A stretch of DNA of 64,000 nucleotides, taken from the NCBI GenBank assembly GCA_963704615.1, contig OY969923.1:124001-188000 (forward strand), read 5' to 3'. Positions 40,750 through 49,706 of the stretch are shown piece after piece. The notes below the pieces were generated by a model. The model worked only from the letters and a program-made list of their open reading frames with translations, was not told the DNA's origin and made no database searches. The stretch's first letter is position 1, and each line of letters starts with the position of its first letter. Made by a program: the position numbers and the translations under genes. The stretch comes from Bog-756 sp963704615 (lineage in GTDB: Bacteria; Actinomycetota; Acidimicrobiia; Acidimicrobiales; RAAP-2).

Positions 40750-42348
40750 GTGAACTCCCCCCAAACGGAACCGTGGTGGCGGTCGGGCGTGCTTTACGAG
40801 ATCTACCCGCGGTCGTTCGCCGATTCGAACGGTGACGGCATCGGCGATCTCGCCGGCATCACCGACCATCTCGACCACCTCGAGTGGCTCGGGGTCGACG
40901 GCCTCTGGCTGTCACCGGTCACCCCCTCCCCCAACGCCGACTGGGGCTACGACGTGTCCGACTACTGCGGCGTCGATCCCGCCTACGGCACCCTGGAGAC
41001 ACTCGACACCCTGGTCGCCGAGGCCGGCCGGAGGAACATTCGGATCCTTCTCGACCTGGTACCAAACCACACCAGTGAGCAGCACCCGTGGTTCGTCGAC
41101 GCCCGGTCGTCACGGACCTCGGCTCACCGCGACTGGTACGTCTGGGCCGATCCCGGGCCCGGAGGCTCGAGGCCCAACAACTGGACCGCTCAGTTCGGTG
41201 GGGCGGCCTGGACGCTCGACAAGGAAACCGGCCAGTACTACCTGCACAACTTCACCCGCGAACAGCCCGATCTCAACTGGTGGAACTCCGCTGTCCGTCA
41301 GGCCTTCGACCAGATCCTCCGATTCTGGTGGGACCGGGGCGTGGCCGGATTCCGCATCGATGTGTGCAACATGATGGTGAAGGACGCCGAGCTCCGGGAC
41401 AATCCACCGGCCACCGAGGAAGACTCGGTCATCGAGCAGATGTGGGGTCAGCGGTTCGCCTTCAACGGAAATCGGCCCGAGGTGCACGAGATCCTTCGTG
41501 AGTGGCGGGCGCTGGCCGACACCTACGAGCCTCCCCGGGTCCTCCTCGGGGAGACCGACGTACACCAGCTCTCGATGATTCCCCCTTACTACGGGAACGG
41601 GACCGACGAGCTGCACCTGGCCTTCAACCTGCCCTGGCTCCACTCCGAGTTCGACGCCGATGCCCTGCGCGGCGTGGTCGAGGCGATCGAGCGCAGCCTG
41701 CCGGAGGGTGCCTGGCCGGTCTGGACCGGTTCCAACCTGGACACCTCACGACTGGCCACCCGCTGGGCCGGCGGGGATCCCAGCGCCATCCGCTCGGTCC
41801 TTCTCGCCCTGCTCACCCTGCGGGGGACCCCGGTCATCTATCAGGGCGACGAGATCGGGCTGCCCGACGGCGAGATGACCGAGAAGGCTCTACGCGACCC
41901 GGTGGGCCGGCGCTACTGGCCCCATATCGCCGGGCGTGACCCGGAGCGTTCTCCCCTCCCCTGGGAGGACGGCCCCGGGCGCGGCTTCACCGCGGACGGC
42001 GTCGACACCTGGTTGCCCATGGGCACTCCTCGGGAGTGCAACGTGGCCGCCCAGCGAGACGACCCGGTATCCGTCCTCTCGTTCACCCGCGATCTCATCG
42101 CCCTCCGCCGGGCCAGCCCGGAACTCCAATCCGGGCGCTACCGCAGCCTGGTCTCGCCCCCGGGGACGTGGCTCTGGCAGCGCGGTGACGGGTTCGCCAC
42201 CGCCCTCAACCTGAGCGACCACGCGGTGACCTTCGACGGGCTCGGCGGCTCGATCGCCCTCGCCACCGACCGAGGGCGCGACGGGGAGTCGGTCACCGGT
42301 CAACTCGACCTCCCACCGATGGAGGGGGCGCTGGTCCGGCTGGGCTGA
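40750..42348 (+). CDS. GH13 alpha-glucosidase-like protein
   Basis: Protein of 532 residues from GTG 40750. The (beta/alpha)8 motifs: YEIYPRSFADSNGDGIGDL near the start, region I DLVPNH (102-107), region II GFRIDVCN with nucleophile D204, region III LLGETDVH with acid/base E268, and the D331 stabiliser. Region IV reads SNLDTSR, with Leu where almost all members have His (NHD). WGYDVSDYCGVDPAYG fits alpha-1,4/1,6-glucosidases and trehalose-acting relatives. It is cytoplasmic, as there is no signal peptide. It probably trims oligosaccharides for the adjacent sugar locus. Confidence 0.92.
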   Translation: MNSPQTEPWWRSGVLYEIYPRSFADSNGDGIGDLAGITDHLDHLEWLGVDGLWLSPVTPSPNADWGYDVSDYCGVDPAYGTLETLDTLVAEAGRRNIRILLDLVPNHTSEQHPWFVDARSSRTSAHRDWYVWADPGPGGSRPNNWTAQFGGAAWTLDKETGQYYLHNFTREQPDLNWWNSAVRQAFDQILRFWWDRGVAGFRIDVCNMMVKDAELRDNPPATEEDSVIEQMWGQRFAFNGNRPEVHEILREWRALADTYEPPRVLLGETDVHQLSMIPPYYGNGTDELHLAFNLPWLHSEFDADALRGVVEAIERSLPEGAWPVWTGSNLDTSRLATRWAGGDPSAIRSVLLALLTLRGTPVIYQGDEIGLPDGEMTEKALRDPVGRRYWPHIAGRDPERSPLPWEDGPGRGFTADGVDTWLPMGTPRECNVAAQRDDPVSVLSFTRDLIALRRASPELQSGRYRSLVSPPGTWLWQRGDGFATALNLSDHAVTFDGLGGSIALATDRGRDGESVTGQLDLPPMEGALVRLG

Positions 42349-42364
42349 CCCAGCGTCGGGCGAC

Positions 42365-43822
42365 CTAGCGGTTCACGAAGGGTCGAAACCAGGGGTTATG
42401 TCCGGGACCCTGATGCGACATGCCCTCGTTCCCGGTGATGGCGAGATGCTCGACCAGGCCCAGGGTCCCCTGCGGTTGACCCCAACTGGAGAACGACCCG
42501 TACCCAGCCAGCGTGTCCAGTCCCCCGCCGACAGTGGCACCGCCGGAGGTGATCAGGAATGTGCCATTGGTGACGCCGTTGGCGGATGTCGTCCCGTAGG
42601 CGGTGATCGAAACCGGTCCGCTCTGACCCTGGAAGCTGCAGGTGCAGTCGTCGAAAGCTTCGAAGGCCTCCGAACCATCGGGACTGACGCTGGCCACGAC
42701 CGTCTCACCGTTCTGTCCGGGAGGACCGCCGGGAACCACGGTGATCGAACCGGTCAGGCCTGACCCGTGAAGGACGACGTTGTTGAACTCGGCGACCAGA
42801 GTGTTGCCTGATTCGGTGACGTTCGGCGACCCGAGGGGAATCGGGATGCTCGGCCCGACCTGGGTGTGCGCCCCGAAGTAGGTCCCCAGGCTCCAGGCGC
42901 TCACCGTGATGTGCTCGGGAATGCCGGTTCCCTCCATGGATTCAGGGGCCGGGTTCGGCAGGACAACGTTGAACCCGCACTGCCCAAAGGCGAATCCTCC
43001 GACCGTGTTGGGGGCGGCAGCGGAATCCCCGAACTGCACCGCCGGCAGGTTGGACTGGCAGGCCAGGTTCCCGCCAACCAGGTTGCTGCCGATCTCCATG
43101 CCGTCGGGGTCGCTCGTCGAGTTTCCGATCAGGGAGATGCTGCCACGCACCTGGTTCCTGAAGGATCCGAGCCAGCAGGTCTGCATGCCCAAGATGCTGA
43201 GATTGCCGCCGATCGAGTTCTCCTCAAAGTCAGTGAACTGGGGGCTCCCGTTGGGTCCGGAGCTCAGTGCCGGGTCCTCGGACCACGGTGCCGGGATGGG
43301 GCTGGCGAAGCACGCTCCCGATGCAGCGCCCCCCGCCGCTCCTCCGCCGCCGCCAGCGAGAAACACGCTGCCGCCGATGGAGACGGCGTGCAACACAACA
43401 GCGAGAGCACCGAAACCAGACAAGTTTCCGCCGATGCGGTCAGAGGTGATGGCATGACATCCTTGCGAGGGAGAGCAGCCGAGGACCAGGACCGCACCAT
43501 TACCGACGTTCACGTTCCCCCCGACTACGACGGTGGCGGGCAGGAGAGGGTTGCCACTCGGATCACCTGGAGTCACCGCGTCGAGCAATGCCCCCGGAGC
43601 CACAGTGAGGTTCGACTGGATGGTGATGGTGCCGGCGGGCATGTAGCACACGCCGGTGATGATCATGGAGCTGTAGGTGCCCGGTGGGACGTTTCCACCG
43701 GTGCAGTTGTAGGTCTGGCCGAAAGGCCAGCCGCCGGGTGGCGATGCGCCCGCCACACTCGCGGTGGCGCCCAACCCGACACACAGCAGCGCAATGACTG
43801 GAATAAGTCGCAAGAGCCTCAT
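42365..43822 (-). CDS. Secreted Gly-rich beta-solenoid-like protein
   Basis: Protein of 485 residues from ATG 43822 (GAGGAGG upstream). Signal peptide to about residue 26 (ASVAGASP). The mature region begins YNCTGGNVPPGTYSSMIITGVCYMPAG, then a recurring short rung of the form IGGN[LV]S[IG]: VVVGGNVNVG, DRIGGNLSGFG, NSIGGNLSILG, NLVGGNLACQ. About 15 cysteines are spread through the rungs. This fits a disulfide-rich right-handed beta-helix. The C-terminal 150 residues are more Ig-like. There is no catalytic motif. It has a convincing promoter (43888-43916) and a hairpin in the leader. Confidence 0.8.
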   Translation of the reverse strand: MRLLRLIPVIALLCVGLGATASVAGASPPGGWPFGQTYNCTGGNVPPGTYSSMIITGVCYMPAGTITIQSNLTVAPGALLDAVTPGDPSGNPLLPATVVVGGNVNVGNGAVLVLGCSPSQGCHAITSDRIGGNLSGFGALAVVLHAVSIGGSVFLAGGGGGAAGGAASGACFASPIPAPWSEDPALSSGPNGSPQFTDFEENSIGGNLSILGMQTCWLGSFRNQVRGSISLIGNSTSDPDGMEIGSNLVGGNLACQSNLPAVQFGDSAAAPNTVGGFAFGQCGFNVVLPNPAPESMEGTGIPEHITVSAWSLGTYFGAHTQVGPSIPIPLGSPNVTESGNTLVAEFNNVVLHGSGLTGSITVVPGGPPGQNGETVVASVSPDGSEAFEAFDDCTCSFQGQSGPVSITAYGTTSANGVTNGTFLITSGGATVGGGLDTLAGYGSFSSWGQPQGTLGLVEHLAITGNEGMSHQGPGHNPWFRPFVNR

Positions 43823-43837
43823 GACGGGGACCTCCTC

Positions 43838-43855
43838 ATCGATGCGTGCATCGAT
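43838..43855 (-). promoter_or_regulatory. 18-bp palindrome next to the ribosome-binding site
   Basis: ATCGATGC-GT-GCATCGAT, a perfect 8-bp dyad just upstream of the GAGGAGG site of the secreted-protein gene. It lies inside the proposed 5' leader, so it may be an RNA hairpin limiting translation or a DNA operator. Confidence 0.5.
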
Positions 43856-43887
43856 TCCGCTCGGAACGTCGAATACCTCTTTTGGGC

Positions 43888-43916
43888 AAAGTAGGAACGA
43901 TGACGAACGATGTCAA
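43888..43916 (-). promoter_or_regulatory. Sigma-A-like promoter of the beta-solenoid gene
   Basis: Read leftward: TTGACA (43916-43911), 17-nt spacer, TACTTT (43893-43888). The -35 box is consensus and the -10 box fits TAnnnT. A start near 43881 gives a leader of about 58 nt. Confidence 0.6.
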
Positions 43917-44034
43917 TCGGCGATCCCTCTACGCCCTTGATTGCGCACGGGCTGTGAGCGGGTCGCCACGTCCAGTACTGATCACAGCACCATGGCGGGG
44001 ATCCGACGCCAGAAAACAGCCAGGCAGACTCTGC

Positions 44035-44913
44035 CTACGACGGGCCCAGCTCGGCGAGCCTCGGGACGACTTCCTCACCCAGCCGGCTGACCCACCGGGC
44101 GGGATCGGTGACCAGAGGCATTACCTCGACCAGGTCGACGCCCAGGTCGGCGTAGTCGGCCATGGCGGTCACGAAGGCGTCGCTGTCAGCCAGGGGGTCG
44201 GCGAATCCCAAGATGGTCTTCTCGATGGTGTCCGGGTCGCGTCCCTCGGCCTCACAATGGCGGGCCAGAACCTCGAGCTTGTGGGCCACCACCCCGGGAT
44301 CGGGGGCGAAGAGGTTGCAGGCATCGGCGTAACGGGCGACCAGTCGCAGCGTCTTCTTCTCCCCGCTGCCTCCGACCAGAATCGGCGGCCCTGGCTGTTG
44401 AATGGGGCGAGGCGAGCAGATGGTCTCCGCCAGTCGGTAGTGCTTCCCCTCGTAGGGCCCGTCGTCCTCGCTCCACATCTGATGGCAGATCTGCAACGTC
44501 TCCTCCAGCCGTTCGAACCGCTCACTGACCGGCGGGAAGGACACACCGAGGCCCCGGTGCTCGCGTTCGTACCAGGCGGCGCCGATGCCGAGCCGGGCCC
44601 GGCCCTCGGACAACACGTCGAGGGTGGTCACGATCTTGGCCAACAACCCGGGATGCCGGTAGGTCACCCCTGTCACCAGAAGCCCGAGGGTCATGCGCTC
44701 GGTCAGCCCGGCCAAGTAGCCGAGTGAGGTGTACCCCTCGAGCATCGGATCCTGCGCGGCGGCGAATTCCTCCATCTGGAACCAGTGGTCCATCAAGGTG
44801 AAGGTGGAACAACCGGCCTCTTCGGCAGCCCGTGCCGTGGCGGCCAGGGTCGATGCCAACGAAGCAGGTTGATCGGGCAGGGTGAAGTTGACGAAGTGGA
44901 TGCCGAGTCTCAT
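44035..44913 (-). CDS. LLM-class F420-dependent oxidoreductase
   Basis: Protein of 292 residues from ATG 44913 (GGAG upstream). Luciferase-family TIM barrel: MRLGIHFVNF start, AAEEAGCSTFTLMDHW, LAGLTERMTLGLLVTGVTYRHPGLLAK, LDVLSEGRARLGIGAAWYE and PPILVGGSGEKKTLRLVARYAD. The last two segments are typical of the F420-dependent subgroup of actinobacteria. It may oxidise or reduce an intermediate of the catabolic island to its right. It is divergent from the amidohydrolase gene across 250 bp, which I take as a shared promoter region. Confidence 0.88.
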   Translation of the reverse strand: MRLGIHFVNFTLPDQPASLASTLAATARAAEEAGCSTFTLMDHWFQMEEFAAAQDPMLEGYTSLGYLAGLTERMTLGLLVTGVTYRHPGLLAKIVTTLDVLSEGRARLGIGAAWYEREHRGLGVSFPPVSERFERLEETLQICHQMWSEDDGPYEGKHYRLAETICSPRPIQQPGPPILVGGSGEKKTLRLVARYADACNLFAPDPGVVAHKLEVLARHCEAEGRDPDTIEKTILGFADPLADSDAFVTAMADYADLGVDLVEVMPLVTDPARWVSRLGEEVVPRLAELGPS

Positions 44914-45163
44914 GGGGGCTCCGGAGGTGAGAGGAGAGTGAACGGAAACGGGGCGGGAAACCGACACCAACAGTAGGCCGAGATTCGAGCCCACCTCGAA
45001 GCACGATCTTGTCCGTGAAGCCCCGCCAGTGGGCGCCGAACACCGGGACCACGCCCCACCGTCACCCGCCATGACAAGACCAAGCCGCGGAGGACGAGAT
45101 CATCCGCCGTCCCTGGGGGCACCGGGGGCGGAGCTGGCATAATCGGAGCGTGGGGAATACGGG

Positions 45164-46360
45164 ATGAACACGGCCACCCGGTCCGACACCCTTCTGCCCG
45201 ATCCCGATCCCCGGCCGGTGCGGTTCACCGTCATCTCCGTGGACGACCACCTGGTCGAACCGCCCGACATGTTCGAGGGGCGCCTCCCCCGCCGGTTCGC
45301 CGACCAGGCGCCGCGGGTGATCGAGAACTCCAAGGGCCACCAGCTCTGGGAGTTCGACGGCGCCAAATACACCCAGGTCGGGGTCAACGCGGTCGCCGGG
45401 CGCAAGCCCGAGTGCGTGACCCTGGAGCCCACCCGGTTCGAAGACATGCGCCGCGGCTGCTGGGACATCGACGCCCGCATCGTCGACATGGACCTCAACG
45501 GGGTGTGGGCGTCCCTCAACTTCCCCTCCATGATCACCGGGTTCTCCGGAAGGGTGTACTCCGGGGCGAAAGACCCCGAGCTGGGACTGGCGGTGACACG
45601 GGCGTGGAACGACTGGCTGTACGAGGCGTGGTGGCAGCCGTACCCCGACCGCATCATCCCCTGCGGGATCACCTTCCTGGCCGACCCCGAGCAGGGAGCC
45701 GAAGAGATCAAGCGCAACGCCGACCGGGGCTTCCGGTCGGTCACCCTTCCGGAACGTCCCCACCGCATCGGACTCCCGAGTCTCTTCTCGGGCTTTTGGG
45801 AGCCGATCATCGCCGCATGCGAGGAGACCGACACGGTCATCTCGCTCCATGTGGGGTCGTCGGGGATGCCGGACATGCCCTCGGACAGCCCATTGGTGGC
45901 CCTCGGTGCGACCCTGTTCGGCCAGATGTCCCTCTCGGCGTGCGCCGAGTGGGTCTGGTCCGGGCTGCCGGCGCGGTTTCCGGGCATCAAGATCGCCATG
46001 AGCGAGGGCGGGATCGGTTGGGTGGCCATGCTCCTCGATCGACTCGACAACATCGTCGAACGTTCGGGCTATGGCCGCGACTACCACAGCTCGGGTTTGC
46101 TTCCGTCCGAGGCCCTGCAACGGAACTTCTGGTTCTGCACCATCGACGACCCGTCCACCATCGACACCCGCCACCGCATTGGTATCGATCACATCATGGT
46201 CGAGGTCGACTATCCCCACGGCGACTCGACGTGGCCGGATACCCAGGCGGTCATCGAACGCTGTTGGGGCCACCTTCCCGTCGAGGAACTCCGGAAGCTG
46301 ACCCACGAGAACGCCGCCCGTCTCTACCGCTGGCCCCTGCCCGAGACCGTGATGCCGTGA
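45164..46360 (+). CDS. Amidohydrolase-2 family metal-dependent hydrolase
   Basis: Protein of 398 residues. TIM-barrel amidohydrolase of the ACMSD/decarboxylase-like group: VISVDDHLVEPPDMFEGRLP (metal DxH-type site), SLHVGSSG (metal His), MSEGGIGW and the late metal Asp in MVEVDYPHGDSTWP. The family includes o-carboxylate decarboxylases and hydrolases of ring compounds. It starts the rightward operon-like series; the class II aldolase begins 13 nt after its stop. A 17-bp direct repeat spans the junction. Confidence 0.88.
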   Translation: MNTATRSDTLLPDPDPRPVRFTVISVDDHLVEPPDMFEGRLPRRFADQAPRVIENSKGHQLWEFDGAKYTQVGVNAVAGRKPECVTLEPTRFEDMRRGCWDIDARIVDMDLNGVWASLNFPSMITGFSGRVYSGAKDPELGLAVTRAWNDWLYEAWWQPYPDRIIPCGITFLADPEQGAEEIKRNADRGFRSVTLPERPHRIGLPSLFSGFWEPIIAACEETDTVISLHVGSSGMPDMPSDSPLVALGATLFGQMSLSACAEWVWSGLPARFPGIKIAMSEGGIGWVAMLLDRLDNIVERSGYGRDYHSSGLLPSEALQRNFWFCTIDDPSTIDTRHRIGIDHIMVEVDYPHGDSTWPDTQAVIERCWGHLPVEELRKLTHENAARLYRWPLPETVMP

Positions 46361-46380
46361 CAGCCGTGATGCCGTGACAG
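46347..46380 (+). repeat. 17-bp exact tandem duplication at a gene junction
   Basis: CCGTGATGCCGTGACAG occurs at 46347-46363 and again at 46364-46380. The first copy gives the amidohydrolase stop; the second provides the GTG start of the aldolase gene at 46374. Duplication by slippage would have separated a stop and start that earlier overlapped as GTGA. Confidence 0.9.
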
Positions 46381-47159
46381 TCCCGAGCGCCCCGACGGCC
46401 CCGCACTTTCGCCCCACAGCCGACGCCCTCCTTCCCGAGCTCACGCCCCGCCAGGAGCTGGTCCTCCTGGCCCGCACCCTGTGGCGTGAGGGCTACGACG
46501 ACCACCTGGCCGGGCACATCACCTACCGCCAGCCCGACGGGACTCTGCTGTGCAATCCGTGGTTCCTCCTGTGGGAGGAGATCCGGCCCGAGGACCTGCT
46601 GGTCATCGACCTCGAGGGCAACGTCTTGGAGGGCGACTGGCCGGTGCCGCTGGGCATCCCCCTCCACCTCGAGCTCCACCGGCAGCGTCAGGACGTGACC
46701 GTCGCCGTGCACAGTCATCCCCGCTACGCCACCGTCTGGGCCGATCTGGCCCGACTCCCCGGTTGTTACGACCAGAGCTCGGCCCTGGGGGGAGGCGAGC
46801 TGGTCGTCGTCGACGAGTACGACGGGCCGGTCAACTCCCGCGACAGTGCCGCCCGTGCTGTGGCGTCGATGGGATCGGCGGGGATGGCCCTCCTGGTCAA
46901 CCACGGGGTGTTCGTCACCGCCGGCAGCATCCGAGCCGCCCACCAGCGCGCCGTGGCCCTCGAGTACCGCAGCCGGCGAGCCTGGCACGTGGAGGCGCTG
47001 GGGGGCGGCCGAGAGCTCCCCGAACCAGCACGGTCGTTGTTCACCGCATCCGACGGCGAGGGATTCATCGGGTTCTTCGAAGCCATGGCCCGACAGGAGT
47101 TACGAGAGGACCCCACCCTGCTCGATCCGATTCCTACCTCGGTGGGGAGTGTCGGCTGA
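46374..47159 (+). CDS. Class II aldolase/adducin family protein
   Basis: Protein of 261 residues from GTG 46374. The fold's zinc site is visible: AGHITYR early, HSHPRYATV with two His ligands, and LLVNHGVFVTAG with the third His. A conserved acid follows in MGSAG/REG-type loops. The family includes fuculose- and ribulose-phosphate aldolases and uncharacterised decarboxylase-like members; the actinobacterial form next to amidohydrolases is often found in degradation islands. It is presumably cotranscribed with the amidohydrolase gene. Confidence 0.85.
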   Translation: MTVPSAPTAPHFRPTADALLPELTPRQELVLLARTLWREGYDDHLAGHITYRQPDGTLLCNPWFLLWEEIRPEDLLVIDLEGNVLEGDWPVPLGIPLHLELHRQRQDVTVAVHSHPRYATVWADLARLPGCYDQSSALGGGELVVVDEYDGPVNSRDSAARAVASMGSAGMALLVNHGVFVTAGSIRAAHQRAVALEYRSRRAWHVEALGGGRELPEPARSLFTASDGEGFIGFFEAMARQELREDPTLLDPIPTSVGSVG

Positions 47160-47266
47160 GGTGGGTCCCGATGCCGACGGCGGCCTCCCTGACGTCGACG
47201 TGGGAGAGACGAGCTCTTGGTGCCGGGGGGCAGTGACCATCAACCGATGATTGCCAGAGCCTGACG

Positions 47267-47292
47267 GACGGTTCCGCGACCATGGAACCGTC
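47267..47292 (+). terminator. Perfect 9-bp inverted repeat between operons
   Basis: GACGGTTCC, 8-nt loop, GGAACCGTC, 107 nt after the aldolase stop and 135 nt before the SDR start. It is a terminator or an operator for the following operon. Confidence 0.5.
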
Positions 47293-47427
47293 ATCGTCGC
47301 CCTACATTGTGGCCTTCGCCCGCTCACGACCACGAGTGACATCCGGCCGGTTCCAAAACGCAGGTGCGATCCACTTCGCCCATCCACGGGCCGACGACAG
47401 CGAAGAGAACGAAGAAAAGAGGACTCC

Positions 47428-48192
47428 ATGGAGATCGACAACAAAAAGGCCGTGGTGGTCGGCGGAGCTTCCGGCATGGCCAAGGCCACGGCGATCCTGC
47501 TCCACAAGAGGGGAGCATCTGTCGCCATCCTGGATCTCCCGGGGTCAGCGGGACCGGAGGTGGCAATCGAGATCGGCGGCGACACGACGTTCCACCCGTG
47601 TGACGTGACCGACTTCGATGGCACGGAACAGGCCCTTGACCACGCCGTCGAGGCACTGGGCGGCCTCCACATCGCCGTCAATACCGCCGGCGGTGGTATC
47701 GCCAAGAAGACCTTGTCCAAGTCAGGTCCTCATCCCCTGGACGAGTTCCGCCACGTGGTCGACCTCAATCTGGTCGCCACTTTCAATCTCAATCGGCTCG
47801 AGGCGGCGGCGATGGCAGAGAACGAACCCGAGGACGACGAACGCGGTGTGATCATCAACACATCGTCGATCGCTGCCTTCGAGGGACAAATCGGCCAAGT
47901 CGCCTACGCCGCGGCCAAGGCCGGCATCGCCGGGATGACCCTGACGATGGCTCGCGAGTTGGGTTCCTATGGCATTCGGGTCGACGCCATAGCACCCAGC
48001 CTCTTTTTGACCGGCATCACGTCGGCCATCCCTGACGACTTCGCCGAAAGGCTGACCGCCGATGCCGCCTTCCCCAAGCGGATGGGACGACCCGAGGAGT
48101 ACGCCCGACTGGTGGCGGCCATCGTCGAGAACCCGATGCTCAACGGGGGAACCATCCGTCTCGATGCCGGACAGAGGTTCGCCCCCAAGTGA
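47428..48192 (+). CDS. SDR, 3-hydroxyacyl-CoA dehydrogenase type-2-like
   Basis: Protein of 254 residues from ATG 47428 with AGAGGA upstream. Coenzyme motif GGASGMA (12-18) and an acid ending the second strand (AILDLP) indicate NAD. Active site: INTSSIAAFEG and YAAAK. The ASGMAKATA start and the C-terminal NGGTIRLDAGQRF end fit the type II hydroxyacyl-CoA dehydrogenase/17-beta-hydroxysteroid dehydrogenase 10 group. Its stop overlaps the GTG of the acyl-CoA ligase gene (48189-48192), so the two are coupled. Confidence 0.9.
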   Translation: MEIDNKKAVVVGGASGMAKATAILLHKRGASVAILDLPGSAGPEVAIEIGGDTTFHPCDVTDFDGTEQALDHAVEALGGLHIAVNTAGGGIAKKTLSKSGPHPLDEFRHVVDLNLVATFNLNRLEAAAMAENEPEDDERGVIINTSSIAAFEGQIGQVAYAAAKAGIAGMTLTMARELGSYGIRVDAIAPSLFLTGITSAIPDDFAERLTADAAFPKRMGRPEEYARLVAAIVENPMLNGGTIRLDAGQRFAPK

Positions 48193-49706
48193 ACCTCCTC
48201 CTCCTGCTCGAGATGGCCGGGTCGCTCGATCCCGACCGCCCCGCCTTCCGCTTCGCCGGCGAAGAAATGACCATCGGTGCGCTCTCCGACCGCGCCCTGC
48301 GCATCGGGACCTCGCTGGCTCAGAGCGGCTACTCCTCCCTCGCCTATGGCGCCTCCAACAGCCTCGCCTTCCCGGTGGCGGTGTTCGCCGCGTCGGCGGC
48401 GGGGATCCCCCTGGTCCCGATCAACTACCGCTTGTCCGCCGACCGGCGGCAGAACATCCTGTCCCGTCACCCGGGCGCCCTCCTGGTGGCCGAGGAGTCG
48501 CAACTGGCCGACTTGGAAGCCACCGGGCACCAGGCGGTGGACACAGACCGATTCCTCGCCCTCGGGGCGGACGGCGCCATCACCACCTCTGACCCCGATC
48601 CCGAGGACATCGCCGTCCTCCTCTACACCAGCGGCACCACATCGGAGCCCAAGGCGGTCGTCCTCCGCCACCGGCATCTCACCAGCTACGTGGTGGGAAC
48701 GGTCGAGTACGGAGCGGCGGCGCCGACGCACGCCGCTTTGGTCGCAGTTCCGCCGTACCACATCGCCGGCGTCGCCCATGTGCTCACCAACCTCTACGCC
48801 GGGCGGCGGGTGATCTATCTCGACGCCTTCGACGCTGCCGAGTGGCTGTCCCTGGTGCGGGATCAGGGAGTCACCCACGCCATGGTCGTGCCCACCATGC
48901 TCGCCCGCATCGTCGAGCAGCTCGAGGAGTCCGGTGGCCCCGCCCCCCCGTCCCTCGAGTCAATCGTCTACGGCGGAGCGGCCATGCCGGCCACCGTGCT
49001 CGAACGCGCCCTGCGTGCTTTTCCAGAGGTGGGGTTCGTCAACGCCTACGGATTGACCGAAACCGCGTCCACCATCGCCCTCCTCGATCCGGAGGACCAT
49101 CGCCGGGCCCTGCTTGACCCGGACCCCGCGGTCCGTGACCGCCTACGGTCGGCCGGCAAGGTCGTTCCCGGCGTCGAGATCGAGATCCGCGACGGCAACG
49201 GGAAGCCACTCGGGCCCGACAGTGCGGGAGAGATCTACGTCCGCGGTCCGCAGGTGTCAGGCGAATACCTGGGCGCCGACGTCCCCGGTGGGACGGACGG
49301 CTGGTTCGCCACCCGTGACAACGGGTACCTCGACTCCGAGGGATACCTCTTCCTCAGCGGCCGTGCCGACGACACCATCATCAGAGGCGGGGAGAACATC
49401 GCTCCGGCCGAAATCGAGGACGTCCTCGCTCTGCACCCCGGCGTCGCCGACTGTGCGGTGGTCGGCGTCGACGACGACGAATGGGGCCAAAGGACGGTCG
49501 CCGTGGTGGTCACCCGGACGGGCACCGATCTGTCTCCCGACGAGGTCCGACAGTGGGTGCGGCAGCGACTGCGGGGCTCCCGTACCCCCGACCAGGTCGA
49601 GTTCCGGGCCGAGCTTCCCTACACGGAAACCGGCAAGCTCCTCCGTCGTTTGCTGCGGGACGAGCTCGAGAAGGCTCCCAACCTCCCGACCGGGAACTCA
49701 GTCTGA
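48189..49706 (+). CDS. Acyl-CoA synthetase, AMP-binding
   Basis: Protein of 505 residues from GTG 48189. Motifs: P-loop LLYTSGTTSEPKAV (with Ser-Glu where Gly-Arg/Phe is usual), adenine motif NAYGLTETAS, the hinge acid in DNGYLDSEGYLFLSGRADDTIIRGGENIAPAE and LPYTETGKLLRRLLR at the end. It activates a carboxylic acid as its CoA ester. Translationally coupled to the SDR before it, and its last 9 bases overlap the end of the leftward small gene. Confidence 0.92.
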   Translation: MNLLLLLEMAGSLDPDRPAFRFAGEEMTIGALSDRALRIGTSLAQSGYSSLAYGASNSLAFPVAVFAASAAGIPLVPINYRLSADRRQNILSRHPGALLVAEESQLADLEATGHQAVDTDRFLALGADGAITTSDPDPEDIAVLLYTSGTTSEPKAVVLRHRHLTSYVVGTVEYGAAAPTHAALVAVPPYHIAGVAHVLTNLYAGRRVIYLDAFDAAEWLSLVRDQGVTHAMVVPTMLARIVEQLEESGGPAPPSLESIVYGGAAMPATVLERALRAFPEVGFVNAYGLTETASTIALLDPEDHRRALLDPDPAVRDRLRSAGKVVPGVEIEIRDGNGKPLGPDSAGEIYVRGPQVSGEYLGADVPGGTDGWFATRDNGYLDSEGYLFLSGRADDTIIRGGENIAPAEIEDVLALHPGVADCAVVGVDDDEWGQRTVAVVVTRTGTDLSPDEVRQWVRQRLRGSRTPDQVEFRAELPYTETGKLLRRLLRDELEKAPNLPTGNSV

